From the NCBI RefSeq assembly GCF_000155675.2, contig NC_020911.1, forward strand, positions 3,400,501-3,464,500: a stretch of DNA of 64,000 nt, read 5' to 3'. A model generated the notes under the pieces. It ran no database searches. It saw only the letters and a program-made list of their open reading frames with translations, and was not told the origin of the DNA. This stretch comes from Octadecabacter antarcticus 307. GTDB taxonomy: Bacteria; Pseudomonadota; Alphaproteobacteria; Rhodobacterales; Rhodobacteraceae. Of this stretch, positions 35,262-43,825 are shown piece by piece. Within the stretch, counting starts at the first letter, position 1. Each line of letters starts with the position of its first letter. Position numbers and translations under genes: made by a program.

Positions 35262-36215
35262 TTAGAATACAGGCTTGGTGTAATCGCCCATGTTGTCCTG
35301 CGTGATCTTCGGTGTGTCGAAGTAGTTCAGGAACGGCAGCTCTTCGCCTGCAAGGAGATCCAAAGCAGTTTTCAAAGCAGCTTCTGCGTCGTCAACTGGG
35401 GACTGATAGATCGAACCCCAATATTCGCCACGGCCCATGGCCTCGTAGCCGACTGCGAAGTTTGTAGCGCCCACAAACGTGATACCGTCTGTGCGGCCTG
35501 CCGCGTTTGCGGCATTCAATGCGCCTACGCCCATGTTGTCGTCACCAGCGTAAACGCCGTCGATGTCGTCATACTTCACAAGAAACGCTTCCATGACCTG
35601 CTGGGACTTTTCGCGGTTCCAATCGCCAGGCTGTGTTTCAACAAGCGTGACGTTCGGGCAAACTTCGGGAAGGCGATCTTCAAAGCCTTTGGCGCGCTCG
35701 ATGGCCGTTGTGTAGCCAGGCTGACCAGAGATTTGCACAACGCGTGCGTCGCCTTGGATGCCGAGTGCAGTGAAACGCTCACACATTATCTCAGCTGAGC
35801 GTGAACCCTGCGTGATGTTGTCAGGGCCAGAGAAGGACGAGACAAATTCAAAGCCGGCTTCGGCGATGTTGGAATTCGTCACGACCACAGGGATACCCGC
35901 CTGAAACGCTTTGCGCACGGCTGGGATCACTGCTTCGCCGTTGGTTGGCCAGATGATGATCGCATCAACTTCTTGTTGGATCAGGTCTTCCATTTGGGCA
36001 ATTTGGCGCGCCACGTCGCCGCCGGCATCCAAAACCACGACTTCAACATCAGGATTGGCTTCTGCAGCAGCGATAAACGACTGCTCATATGTTGTTTGGT
36101 AGCTGTCTACACCGACGTTGTTTTGGGTGATACCGATTGTCATCGTCTCCGCTGCGGCAGCGGTGCCAAGAAGCGCAGTTGTGCAGACGAGTGCTGCTTT
36201 TGTGGTGAAATTCAT
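35262..36215 (-). CDS. Sugar ABC importer, periplasmic binding protein (ribose/autoinducer type)
   Basis: 317 residues. Signal peptide NFTTKAALVCTTALLGTAAA then AETMTIGITQNNVGVDSYQT at the mature N-terminus. Peripla_BP_4 fold: VVVLDAGGDVARQIAQMEDL, QEVDAIIIWPTNGEAVIPAV, IPVVVTNSNIAEAGFEF, VYAGDDNMGVGALNAANAAG. ATG 36215 has GGGAGGACC nine bases upstream; the longer frame to 36305 is not a signal peptide. First gene of the leftward operon, divergent from the regulator, and presumably controlled from the operators at 36342-36375. Confidence 0.93.
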   Translation of the reverse strand: MNFTTKAALVCTTALLGTAAAAETMTIGITQNNVGVDSYQTTYEQSFIAAAEANPDVEVVVLDAGGDVARQIAQMEDLIQQEVDAIIIWPTNGEAVIPAVRKAFQAGIPVVVTNSNIAEAGFEFVSSFSGPDNITQGSRSAEIMCERFTALGIQGDARVVQISGQPGYTTAIERAKGFEDRLPEVCPNVTLVETQPGDWNREKSQQVMEAFLVKYDDIDGVYAGDDNMGVGALNAANAAGRTDGITFVGATNFAVGYEAMGRGEYWGSIYQSPVDDAEAALKTALDLLAGEELPFLNYFDTPKITQDNMGDYTKPVF

Positions 36216-36341
36216 AGTGGGTCCTCCCAGACTCTTAAGTTGTAAGCGGTCGCCGCTGTCCTCACAGCCCAGAGAATCATTCTGGTGCAACCTACCCCAC
36301 ATCATCCCCTAATTTATCGGCCTCTTGATGCTGCACTTTAC

Positions 36342-36354
36342 ATCCATTTTGGAT
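36342..36354. promoter_or_regulatory. Operator-like palindrome 1
   Basis: ATCCATTTTGGAT: palindromic ATCCA-N3-TGGAT. With palindrome 2, eight bases away, it forms a larger perfect inverted repeat in the divergent region between the transporter operon and the regulator gene. Confidence 0.75.
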
Positions 36355-36362
36355 GTTTTAGT

Positions 36363-36375
36363 ATCCAAAATGGAT
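36363..36375. promoter_or_regulatory. Operator-like palindrome 2
   Basis: ATCCAAAATGGAT, the reverse complement of palindrome 1; same ATCCA-N3-TGGAT pattern. Confidence 0.75.
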
Positions 36376-36426
36376 TTTTTCGCGGTACTCAACTTACTCC
36401 AAATTGAACATCTTAGGAGCGAAGCA

Positions 36427-38253
36427 ATGCACAAAACGATTCCCGATACATCAAAAGCAAAGCGAACCAGGACTGTGAACATGGTAGCCCAAAACATTAT
36501 CCATAATGGATACCGCGCTGGGGCAAAGCCCCGGGAAGCCGGACCTGCGGGTATGGCTGCGACGCTTGATCGGGTCGTCAGGTTCCTTGAAGAACTTATG
36601 TCTGAGATCGACAGCGGCGTCGAACCGCGCGCAACCAACCCCTACCTGAACATGAGCCTTCATCTGCTGCGCAGTCATGTTGAAGGGCGCATTGTCACTG
36701 CGTCCTCACTGGTCGACACATCTGGCGTGCCCTACGCGACCGCGATGCGCAAGCTGGCTGAGCTTGAAAAATCAGGATTGATTGAACAGCGACCGCGTAC
36801 CAAGTCCGGCAAAAGTTTTTCGCTTCATCCCAGTGCTGACCTGATCGCAAATTGGAGCCAACTGGCAGATCGCATCCATCGACTTGGCGTCGGGGCCTTT
36901 GGCAACAAGGAAGAAGAATCTGACAACGACGACTACTATTTTGGCGGCTCTTACCAACATGGGCAGGCCACGATTGAACCGCCCAAAGCGCTGTCCACGC
37001 CATTAAAACTGCAAGGCGGCGTGCGTATTTTGGTGCACGGTGATCCGACCTTCATGGTAATGGACAACCTTAAACGGCAGTTCGAACAGCATGTCGGCAC
37101 GCAAATTCATCAACGCGCATTTTCAATCGACCGCCTGCGCGAAGAGGCGTTGCGCAATGCCAAACGCGCCAACAGCCGCTACGATTTGATTGCAGTGGAT
37201 CTACCGTGGATCGGCGAGTTTGTGAAACGTGGCGTATTGCGGCCACTAGATTCCATCATGGATACAGAGCGGCTTGACCCAAGTGATTTCCACACGGCAG
37301 GTTGGCAGGCAGCACATTGGAATGGGACGCCCTATGGTGTCCCAAGCCAGACAACCCCCGAGTTGATGTTTTACCGTAAGGATTGGTTTGCCGAGGCCGG
37401 ATTGACGCCACCAGCGTCAGCCGACGCCGTTTTGAAGGCGGCCAAGGAACTGCACAACCCGCGCAGCGGGCGCTACGGCGTCGCATGGAATGCCGCACGC
37501 GGCACCGCACTTGGCCACACATTTATGACCACCTGCGCAGCCTTTGGTCAGCCGATCATTGACCTGCCGGAAATCGCCGGAGGGTTTGATGCCACAGGCC
37601 TGGACCGCAGCGATATTCGCCCAACCATCGACACACCAAGGGGCCTTGAAGCCGCTGAATACCTAATGGCGCTGCTTGAATTTTCGCCCCCCGATATCTT
37701 GTCGATGTCATGGTACGAACGCGTTCGCCCCTATGCGGCTGGTAAGGTGGCTATGGCCTACGGCTACACGTTACTGGCGCCGTACTTTGAACTCGACCAA
37801 AGTTCGCCAGCGTTTGGCAATACAGGTTACGTTCCACAGCCACACGGGCCGCACGGCGTACCGATTGCCCCCGTTGGTGGCTATGTTTTCGGCATCCCAA
37901 CGAACCTGCCCGAAGACCGTGTACCCGATGCTGTCGAAGCCTTGATCGCGTTCACATCGCCAGAATCACAAAAACTTTTTGTGCAAAATGGCAGCCGCAC
38001 AGCGCCACGCTATTCGGTCGGCGCGGATCCAGAAGTCCGCCGTCTATCCCCAATATTTGAGGCCGTGGATGCGATGTCTTGGCGCGATGAGTTGCAGTTT
38101 TGGCCCCGCCCACCGATCCCACAAATCTCGGAGATCATCCAGATTTGTGGTCAGGAATTTCACGATATGTTGCGCGGCGTAACCTGCCCGCAAGACGCGC
38201 TCGCGCGGGCTCAGTCCCGTGCCGAGGACGCACTACGACAACCGGTCACTTAG
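36427..38253 (+). CDS. Regulator fusing winged helix to a type 1 solute-binding-protein fold
   Basis: About 608 residues. Region 1: a winged helix (SLHLLRSHVEGRIVTASSLV, ATAMRKLAELEKSGLIEQRP, SGKSFSLHPSADLI). Region 2, from about residue 195: an extracellular-solute-binding-protein family 1 fold (VRILVHGDPTFMVMDNLKRQ, YDLIAVDLPWIGEFVKRGVL, YGVPSQTTPELMFYRKDWF, VAMAYGYTLLAPYFEL). No signal peptide, so it stays in the cytoplasm and probably senses the imported ligand, in the manner of LacI-type regulators but with the other binding-protein class. ATG 36427 has AGGAG eight bases upstream. An ATG at 36553 (MAATLDRVVRFLEE) is an alternative and would put all three ATCCA-N3-TGGAT sites upstream of the gene. 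Confidence 0.82.
   Translation: MHKTIPDTSKAKRTRTVNMVAQNIIHNGYRAGAKPREAGPAGMAATLDRVVRFLEELMSEIDSGVEPRATNPYLNMSLHLLRSHVEGRIVTASSLVDTSGVPYATAMRKLAELEKSGLIEQRPRTKSGKSFSLHPSADLIANWSQLADRIHRLGVGAFGNKEEESDNDDYYFGGSYQHGQATIEPPKALSTPLKLQGGVRILVHGDPTFMVMDNLKRQFEQHVGTQIHQRAFSIDRLREEALRNAKRANSRYDLIAVDLPWIGEFVKRGVLRPLDSIMDTERLDPSDFHTAGWQAAHWNGTPYGVPSQTTPELMFYRKDWFAEAGLTPPASADAVLKAAKELHNPRSGRYGVAWNAARGTALGHTFMTTCAAFGQPIIDLPEIAGGFDATGLDRSDIRPTIDTPRGLEAAEYLMALLEFSPPDILSMSWYERVRPYAAGKVAMAYGYTLLAPYFELDQSSPAFGNTGYVPQPHGPHGVPIAPVGGYVFGIPTNLPEDRVPDAVEALIAFTSPESQKLFVQNGSRTAPRYSVGADPEVRRLSPIFEAVDAMSWRDELQFWPRPPIPQISEIIQICGQEFHDMLRGVTCPQDALARAQSRAEDALRQPVT
36499..36511. promoter_or_regulatory. Operator-like palindrome 3
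   Basis: ATCCATAATGGAT, third ATCCA-N3-TGGAT site, inside the 5' part of the regulator frame. It could be a roadblock operator for autoregulation, or lie in the leader if the start is 36553. Confidence 0.55.
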
Positions 38254-38263
38254 GGAGGAAACC

Positions 38264-39073
38264 ATGGACCCCAATCGCCTTAAAGGTAAAAATATTCTCA
38301 TAACGGGTGCTGCGCGCGGCATGGGTGAGGCCAATGCCATAAACTTTACCGCGCAAGGCGCCAACGTTTGTATCGGTGATCTGGATATCGAAACGGCGCA
38401 AAGCGTTGCCGATCAGATCAACGCCGCAGGCAACGGCAAAGCCATTGCAGTCAAAATGGATGTGACCAAACGTGAAGACAACAAGGCGGCAGTTGCTGCA
38501 ACGGTCGCGGCGTTCGGGTCTATTAACGTCGGCGTCTTCAACGCTGGCCTAAACAAGCCTCGGTTCTTCATGGATATCGATGAAGACAATTGGGACATGA
38601 TCATGAACGTCAACACCAAGGCGATGTGGCTTGGTATGCAAGAAACAGCAGCGCAGATGATCGAACAAGGTCCAATGGATGATCACCCCTACAAACTAAT
38701 CAACGTCGGTTCCATCGCATCGCGCAAACCGCTGATTGATGTGACAGTCTACTGCACATCGAAATACGGCTGTTTGGCCCTGACCCATTGCGGAGCATTG
38801 GGGCTTGCAGAGCACAACATCACCGTAAACGGCTATGCGCCGGGAGTCGTTGACACCCCGCTGTGGGAGCAGCTCGACAAGGATCTGGTCGACATCGGTT
38901 TCAAGGAAAAAGCGGGCCAAGCCTTTGATGATATTGTTCAGAATGAATTGCAAATCAAACGTGTATCTTATCCAAGAGACATCGTCGGCACGGCTTCGTT
39001 CCTTGCGAGCGACGACAGCGATTACATGACGGGTCAGATGATCCACATCGATGGCGGGTGGTGCATTCAGTAG
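38264..39073 (+). CDS. Short-chain dehydrogenase/reductase (SDR)
   Basis: 269 residues. Classical SDR: ILITGAARGMGEANAINF, VFNAGLNKPRFFMDIDED, Ser in VGSIASRKPLIDV, Tyr/Lys in YCTSKYGCLALTHCG, and GYAPGVVDTPLWEQLDKD. It starts 10 bases after the regulator with GGGAGG before ATG 38264, so regulator and catabolic genes are probably one transcript. Probable step: oxidation of a hydroxyl of the imported compound. Confidence 0.9.
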   Translation: MDPNRLKGKNILITGAARGMGEANAINFTAQGANVCIGDLDIETAQSVADQINAAGNGKAIAVKMDVTKREDNKAAVAATVAAFGSINVGVFNAGLNKPRFFMDIDEDNWDMIMNVNTKAMWLGMQETAAQMIEQGPMDDHPYKLINVGSIASRKPLIDVTVYCTSKYGCLALTHCGALGLAEHNITVNGYAPGVVDTPLWEQLDKDLVDIGFKEKAGQAFDDIVQNELQIKRVSYPRDIVGTASFLASDDSDYMTGQMIHIDGGWCIQ

Positions 39074-39139
39074 CTCAAAAGCTCTGCGCTCACATAATAT
39101 ACACTTTAAAGCATCTTTCGGGGTGCGAAGGAGGCTTTC

Positions 39140-40450
39140 ATGGCTCAACCAAACACATCCGCACTGAACCCACGCATCTTGCAACCGGGTGATATCGACC
39201 CAAACTGGCGCTGGGACAAACACATCCCATCATCCGGTCACACGGCTGTCGACTTTGAACGTCGCGTTGATCACGATCGGCTGCGCCGCTATCGTCTGTC
39301 CCGCGCCAAAGATGCACTGAAAAAGTCTAACCTCGGATCAATGCTGATGTTTGACGTCAACAATATTCGGTATGTCTCTGGTACCAAAATTGGTGAGTGG
39401 GAACGCGACAAAATGTGCCGGTTCTGCCTTTTGGCTGGTGATGAAGAACCCTATGTCTGGGATTTCGGTTCTGCAGCAGTACACCACAAAGACTACTGCG
39501 ATTGGCTTGACCCCGATCGGATGTTGCCCGGCGTAGTTGGCATGCGCGGCACTATCCCCCCCAGCTTTGGCCTAATGAAGCGGTACGCCGAAGAAATCGC
39601 TGGCCTGATTAAAAAGGCGGGGATGGCAGGAATGCCGGTTGGCGTGGACTATGCCGAAACAGCGATGTTCTTTGCCCTGCAGGACGCAGGCATAAACGTG
39701 GTTGACGGTCAGCAGGTCATGCTGAGCGCCCGAGAAATCAAAAACATCGACGAAATCCAGCTATTGAACCAAGCTGCAGCCATGGTCGACGGTGTCTACC
39801 ATATGATTTACGAAGAACTAAAACCCGGTGTGCGTGAAAACGACATCGTGGCGATGTCAAACAAGATGCTCTACGAAATGGGCTCGGACGATGTTGAAGC
39901 GATCAACGCGATTTCCGGTGAGCGTTGCAATCCGCATCCGCACAACTTCACCGATCGCCTCATTCGGCCCGGTGATCAAGCATTCTTCGATATCCTGCAA
40001 TCGTATCAAGGCTACCGGACCTGCTATTACCGGACCTTCAACGTGGGCTTCTCGACTCCGTGCCAGAACGACGCCTATGTCAAAGCACGCGAGTGGATTG
40101 ACGCCTCGATTGCGGAGATCAAGCCTGGTGTGACCACTGATGTCGTCGCCAAATGCTGGCCAAAAGCCGAAGAGTTCGGCTTCCCTGATGAACTGTCGGC
40201 CTTTGGATTGCAGTTTGGTCATGGGCTTGGCCTAGCATTGCATGAACGTCCCATTATCAGCCGTGCGGTTTCGTTGGAAAACCCGATGGAGATCAAGACC
40301 GGCATGGTCTTCGCACTTGAGACGTATTGCCCGGCCACAGACGGCTATTCAGCGGCCCGCATCGAAGAAGAGGTCGTGGTGACCGACACCGGTTGCAAAG
40401 TGATCAGCCTTTTCCCAGCCCAAGACCTTCCAATAGCCAACCGTTACTAA
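39140..40450 (+). CDS. M24-family (creatinase/aminopeptidase P fold) protein with altered metal site
   Basis: 436 residues. N-terminal creatinase-like domain (MLMFDVNNIRYVSGTKIGEW), C-terminal pita-bread domain. In metal-dependent members the ligands are Asp, Asp, His, Glu, Glu. Here FFDILQSYQGYRTCYYRTF keeps the first Asp, but the second (normally in SD-x-TRT) is replaced (TCYYRT). His is in FGHGLGLALHERP, Glu in GMVFALETYCP, and Glu in AARIEEEVVVT. So it may bind one metal, or act like creatinase, without metal. AAGGAGG precedes the ATG. The operon context argues for a catabolic hydrolase or lyase rather than a housekeeping peptidase. Confidence 0.85.
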   Translation: MAQPNTSALNPRILQPGDIDPNWRWDKHIPSSGHTAVDFERRVDHDRLRRYRLSRAKDALKKSNLGSMLMFDVNNIRYVSGTKIGEWERDKMCRFCLLAGDEEPYVWDFGSAAVHHKDYCDWLDPDRMLPGVVGMRGTIPPSFGLMKRYAEEIAGLIKKAGMAGMPVGVDYAETAMFFALQDAGINVVDGQQVMLSAREIKNIDEIQLLNQAAAMVDGVYHMIYEELKPGVRENDIVAMSNKMLYEMGSDDVEAINAISGERCNPHPHNFTDRLIRPGDQAFFDILQSYQGYRTCYYRTFNVGFSTPCQNDAYVKAREWIDASIAEIKPGVTTDVVAKCWPKAEEFGFPDELSAFGLQFGHGLGLALHERPIISRAVSLENPMEIKTGMVFALETYCPATDGYSAARIEEEVVVTDTGCKVISLFPAQDLPIANRY

Positions 40451-40462
40451 CCTCCCTGAACT

Positions 40463-40499
40463 GTCCGTCTTGGCTAAGGTGTCAAGGCGGACCCTTTTT
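40463..40499 (+). terminator. Intrinsic terminator-like hairpin between the M24 and E1 genes
   Basis: GTCCGTCTTG pairs with CAAGGCGGAC (one G-T pair), followed by CCTTTTT. It may give partial termination, separating the first two catabolic genes from the dehydrogenase complex genes. Confidence 0.65.
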
Positions 40500-40513
40500 C
40501 ACGAGAGAACATC

Positions 40514-41497
40514 ATGAGCGCCGCCAAAAAGACATCAAACACCGAAGACTATCTTCGTATGTACCGCCAGATGGTTCGCATCCGCACGTTTGAGGACAAT
40601 GCAAACCAGCTTTACCTCAGCGCCAAAATGCCCGGACTGACGCATATGTATTCCGGCCAAGAAGCCGTTGCCGTCGGCATCTGCGAGGCGTTGAAAGTGA
40701 GCGATAAAATCACTTCGACCCACCGCGGCCACGGACATTGTGTCGCCAAAGGCGCGAACTTCAAAGAGATGTTCTGCGAGTTGTTGGGCAAAGAAGAAGG
40801 CTACTGTCGCGGCAAAGGTGGATCGATGCACATCGCCGATCAGTCCAACGGCAACCTCGGGGCAAATGCCATTGTTGGCGGGTCAATGGGAATTGCCACA
40901 GGGTCGGCGTTCACGGCCAAAATGCTCGGCAAAGATGACGTCACCGTCTGCTTCTTTGGCGACGGCGCAACGGCACAGGGGATTTTGTACGAGGTCATGA
41001 ACATGGCCGCGCTTTGGAACCTCCCCGTCATTTATGCCTGCGAAAACAACGGTTATTCAGAATACACAAAGACCGCCGAAATCGCCGCAGGGTCGATCAC
41101 CGCACGTGCCGAGGCTTTTGGTATCGAAGCGTTTCAGGTTGACGGGCAGGATGTCCTCGCCGTGAACGAGTTGACCGAAAAGCTCGTCGCGCGGTCACGC
41201 AAAGGCGAAGGTCCGTTCTTCATTGAATTGATGACCTATCGCTACCACGGCCACCACGTTGGTGACATCAATCGCGAATATTACCGTTCCAAAGACGAAG
41301 AAAAGCTTTGGAAAACCGAACGTGACCCAATCACAAAATTTGCCACTTGGTTGACCACAGAAGGCATCGCCAGCGACGCAGATCTGGCCGCGATGCAGGC
41401 TGAAATTTCGGCCGATGCAGCCGCCGCAGTCGAATACGCGCTCGCTGCGAAATACCCGGACGTATCTGAAGTCGACCAGCACGTTTTCGTGGCCTGA
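40514..41497 (+). CDS. 2-oxo acid dehydrogenase E1, alpha subunit (acetoin/pyruvate type)
   Basis: 327 residues, thiamine-diphosphate enzyme. Seen: MYSGQEAVAVGICEAL, STHRGHGHCVAKGANFKEMF, KGGSMHIADQSNGNLGANAI, the ThDP motif GDGATAQGILYEVMNMAA...NNGYSEYTKT, and TYRYHGHHVGDIN. Size and sequence fit AcoA/PdhA-like proteins of catabolic complexes. With the beta subunit it decarboxylates a 2-oxo acid (or cleaves acetoin) and transfers the acyl group to the lipoyl protein. Starts 17 bases after the terminator-like element. Confidence 0.9.
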   Translation: MSAAKKTSNTEDYLRMYRQMVRIRTFEDNANQLYLSAKMPGLTHMYSGQEAVAVGICEALKVSDKITSTHRGHGHCVAKGANFKEMFCELLGKEEGYCRGKGGSMHIADQSNGNLGANAIVGGSMGIATGSAFTAKMLGKDDVTVCFFGDGATAQGILYEVMNMAALWNLPVIYACENNGYSEYTKTAEIAAGSITARAEAFGIEAFQVDGQDVLAVNELTEKLVARSRKGEGPFFIELMTYRYHGHHVGDINREYYRSKDEEKLWKTERDPITKFATWLTTEGIASDADLAAMQAEISADAAAAVEYALAAKYPDVSEVDQHVFVA

Positions 41498-41510
41498 GGA
41501 GAGAGAGACT

Positions 41511-42506
41511 ATGAGAGAGATCACCCTATCCCAAGCCGTCAACGAAGCCTTAGCCGAAGAGATGCGCCGCGATCCGACGACGTTCATCATCGGTGAAGAC
41601 GTGGCAGAGGCTGGCACGCCGTTCAAGATCTTATCCGGTTTGGTCGAAGAATTCGGCACCGGACGGGTTGTGGATACACCCATCGGTGAACCTGGTTTCA
41701 TGGGCCTCGCCGTGGGTGCGGCCATGACAGGCACCCGCCCAATAGTTGACTTGATGTTCGGTGATTTCATCTTTTTGATCATGGACCAACTGTGCAATCA
41801 GGCGGCCAAGACGCACTATATGTCGGGGGGCAAATTGACCGCCCCGTTGGTGTTGCGCACAAACCTCGGCGCGACCCGCCGCTCTGGCGCGCAGCACTCA
41901 CAATCCCTGCACGCGCTAGTCGCCCATATTCCAGGCCTGAAGGTCGCCATGCCATCATCGGCTTATGAAGCAAAAGGCCTGCTCAAGACTGCGATCCGCG
42001 ACAATAACCCTGTCGTGATCTTTGAAGACAAGCTGATGTATCAAGACAAGGCGGAGGTGCCTGAGGAGGAATATTTGATCCCCTTCGGCGTTGCCAACGT
42101 CAAAAGGGTCGGGTCCGACATCACCCTGATCGGCACCTCATCGATGGTGCAGGTGGCCGAAGCCGCCGCAGATATCCTAGCGCTCGAGGGCATCAGCGCT
42201 GAGGTCATCGACCCGCGCACTATCGTCCCACTGGACGAAGATACGTTGATAAAATCCGTCAAGAAAACCAGCCGCGCCATCGTCATTGACGAAGGCCATC
42301 AAAGCTACGGTATCACTGGCGAAATCGCGAGCCGTTTGAACGAAAAGGCATTCTATTATCTTGATGCACCAGTGTTGCGGATGGGCGCGATGGACGTGCC
42401 AATTCCATTCTCACCCGCGCTTGAGGACATTACTGTGCCGACGCCCGAAGGGGTGGCCGCCAACGCCCGCAAACTCTGCGCGGGGGAGATGATCCATGCA
42501 ACGTGA
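41511..42506 (+). CDS. 2-oxo acid dehydrogenase E1, beta subunit
   Basis: 331 residues. Seen: EITLSQAVNEALAEEMRRDP, FIIGEDVAEAGTPFKILSGL, RVVDTPIGEPGFMGLAVGAA, GARRSGAQHSQSLHALVAHI-like ATRRSGAQHSQSLHALVAHI, and VIDPRTIVPLDEDTLIKSVK. Transketolase pyrimidine-binding fold plus C-terminal domain. ATG 41511 follows GAGGAGAGAG by a few bases. Its 3' end overlaps the start of the lipoyl protein by 11 bases, so the two are translationally coupled. Confidence 0.93.
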   Translation: MREITLSQAVNEALAEEMRRDPTTFIIGEDVAEAGTPFKILSGLVEEFGTGRVVDTPIGEPGFMGLAVGAAMTGTRPIVDLMFGDFIFLIMDQLCNQAAKTHYMSGGKLTAPLVLRTNLGATRRSGAQHSQSLHALVAHIPGLKVAMPSSAYEAKGLLKTAIRDNNPVVIFEDKLMYQDKAEVPEEEYLIPFGVANVKRVGSDITLIGTSSMVQVAEAAADILALEGISAEVIDPRTIVPLDEDTLIKSVKKTSRAIVIDEGHQSYGITGEIASRLNEKAFYYLDAPVLRMGAMDVPIPFSPALEDITVPTPEGVAANARKLCAGEMIHAT

Positions 42507-43809
42507 CGTGATCATGCCCGCCCTTGGCATGGCGCAGGACACTGGCAAAATCACCAGTTGGCTTAAAGCCGCAGGTGATGCTGTAGCCCCAGGGGACCCG
42601 TTATTTGAAGTCGAAACCGACAAGGCGACGATGGAGGTCGAGGCACAGATCGGTGGTTTTCTAACCAACGTCACAGCTGCCGCAGGTGACGATGTACCTG
42701 TTGGAAATGTCATCGCCTTAATCTCTGAAACAGCCGGCGAGACAGCGGTGAGTGTTGCCACGTCCCCTGCCGCCAACGAGCCAACTGATTCCCCTGACGA
42801 CAGTCAGCTCCCCGATGGCACCAATATCATCATGCCCGTCCTTGGCATGGCGCAGGATTCTGGCAAACTGGTGTCTTGGAACAAAGCGCTTGGCGATGAA
42901 GTTGCCGCCGATGACGTGTTGTTCGAGGTCGAGACCGACAAGAGCACCATGGAAGTCCCCGCAGGCGCTGACGGATACCTTGCAGCGATCATGGCGGACG
43001 CGGGCGAAGATGTGCCCACCGGTCAAACAATCGCGATCATTACCGCCAACAAGCCAGATCAAACATTCAGTCAAAGCGCCACAAAGGCTGACGCTCCAAC
43101 ACCAGCGGCGCCTGCGCCAAAGGCTGTGGCCCCAATCCAAGCGGCTGCAATAAGCGTGCCCACTGTACCACGCAACGATGGTCGCATCCTCGCGTCGCCC
43201 AAAGCGCGGCGCTTAGCGTTAGCGGCGGGATTGGATCTTGCTCGACTGGTCTCAGCCGGACATCCCCAGCCTTATCATGCCGCCGATATAGACGTATTGC
43301 GCAACCTGCCCACCGAGGGCAGCAATGCAGTAAACTCCAGCGTTGCATCGCGCCAAATCACCGCACGTGTACCGAGCGCAGGCACGGACGACTTCATTGC
43401 GTGGATGCTGGAGGACGCTGGCATCACAGTCGCGCCTTCAGCGCTCTGGGCCAGCTTTGCATCAGGCGCATTGCGGGCAACAAACCTCGACATCACAGAC
43501 CTTAACGTTCAAATCGCCCCCTTGAATGGCGACGCGACTACGCGGCTGAACCCCGATCAATCCCGCCTGTCAAACCAAATTGAAACGACGGATACGCCCA
43601 ATCTTATTCTGCGCGATCTCACAGACAGCCACATTACCGGCCTCAATCTTGGCCCCGCTGACGCTCCCACCATAACAATCGCGCGCGACGGCGACACCTT
43701 GTGCCTGTCCTTGGACTTCACTGCCAATCAGCTGGACGACGCAGCCGCAATCGCGCTGATCACTGGCTTCGCCACCCGCCTCGCTGACCCCTTGTACCAC
43801 CTGCTTTGA
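42496..43809 (+). CDS. E2-like protein with two lipoyl domains and E3-binding domain, no acyltransferase core
   Basis: 437 residues. Two lipoyl domains, each with the lipoylation Lys: VETDKATMEV near residue 45 and VETDKSTMEV near residue 155. A peripheral-subunit-binding domain follows (ILASPKARRLALAAGLDLAR). The C-terminal 150 residues do not contain the acyltransferase signature DHR-x-x-x-G and match the catalytic fold only faintly, so the core appears degenerate or different. The catalytic activity is supplied by the separate gene at 45261. It would be the swinging-arm subunit of the complex in the cytoplasm. Confidence 0.85.
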   Translation: MQRDVIMPALGMAQDTGKITSWLKAAGDAVAPGDPLFEVETDKATMEVEAQIGGFLTNVTAAAGDDVPVGNVIALISETAGETAVSVATSPAANEPTDSPDDSQLPDGTNIIMPVLGMAQDSGKLVSWNKALGDEVAADDVLFEVETDKSTMEVPAGADGYLAAIMADAGEDVPTGQTIAIITANKPDQTFSQSATKADAPTPAAPAPKAVAPIQAAAISVPTVPRNDGRILASPKARRLALAAGLDLARLVSAGHPQPYHAADIDVLRNLPTEGSNAVNSSVASRQITARVPSAGTDDFIAWMLEDAGITVAPSALWASFASGALRATNLDITDLNVQIAPLNGDATTRLNPDQSRLSNQIETTDTPNLILRDLTDSHITGLNLGPADAPTITIARDGDTLCLSLDFTANQLDDAAAIALITGFATRLADPLYHLL

Positions 43810-43825
43810 ACCGATTGGACCTGAC

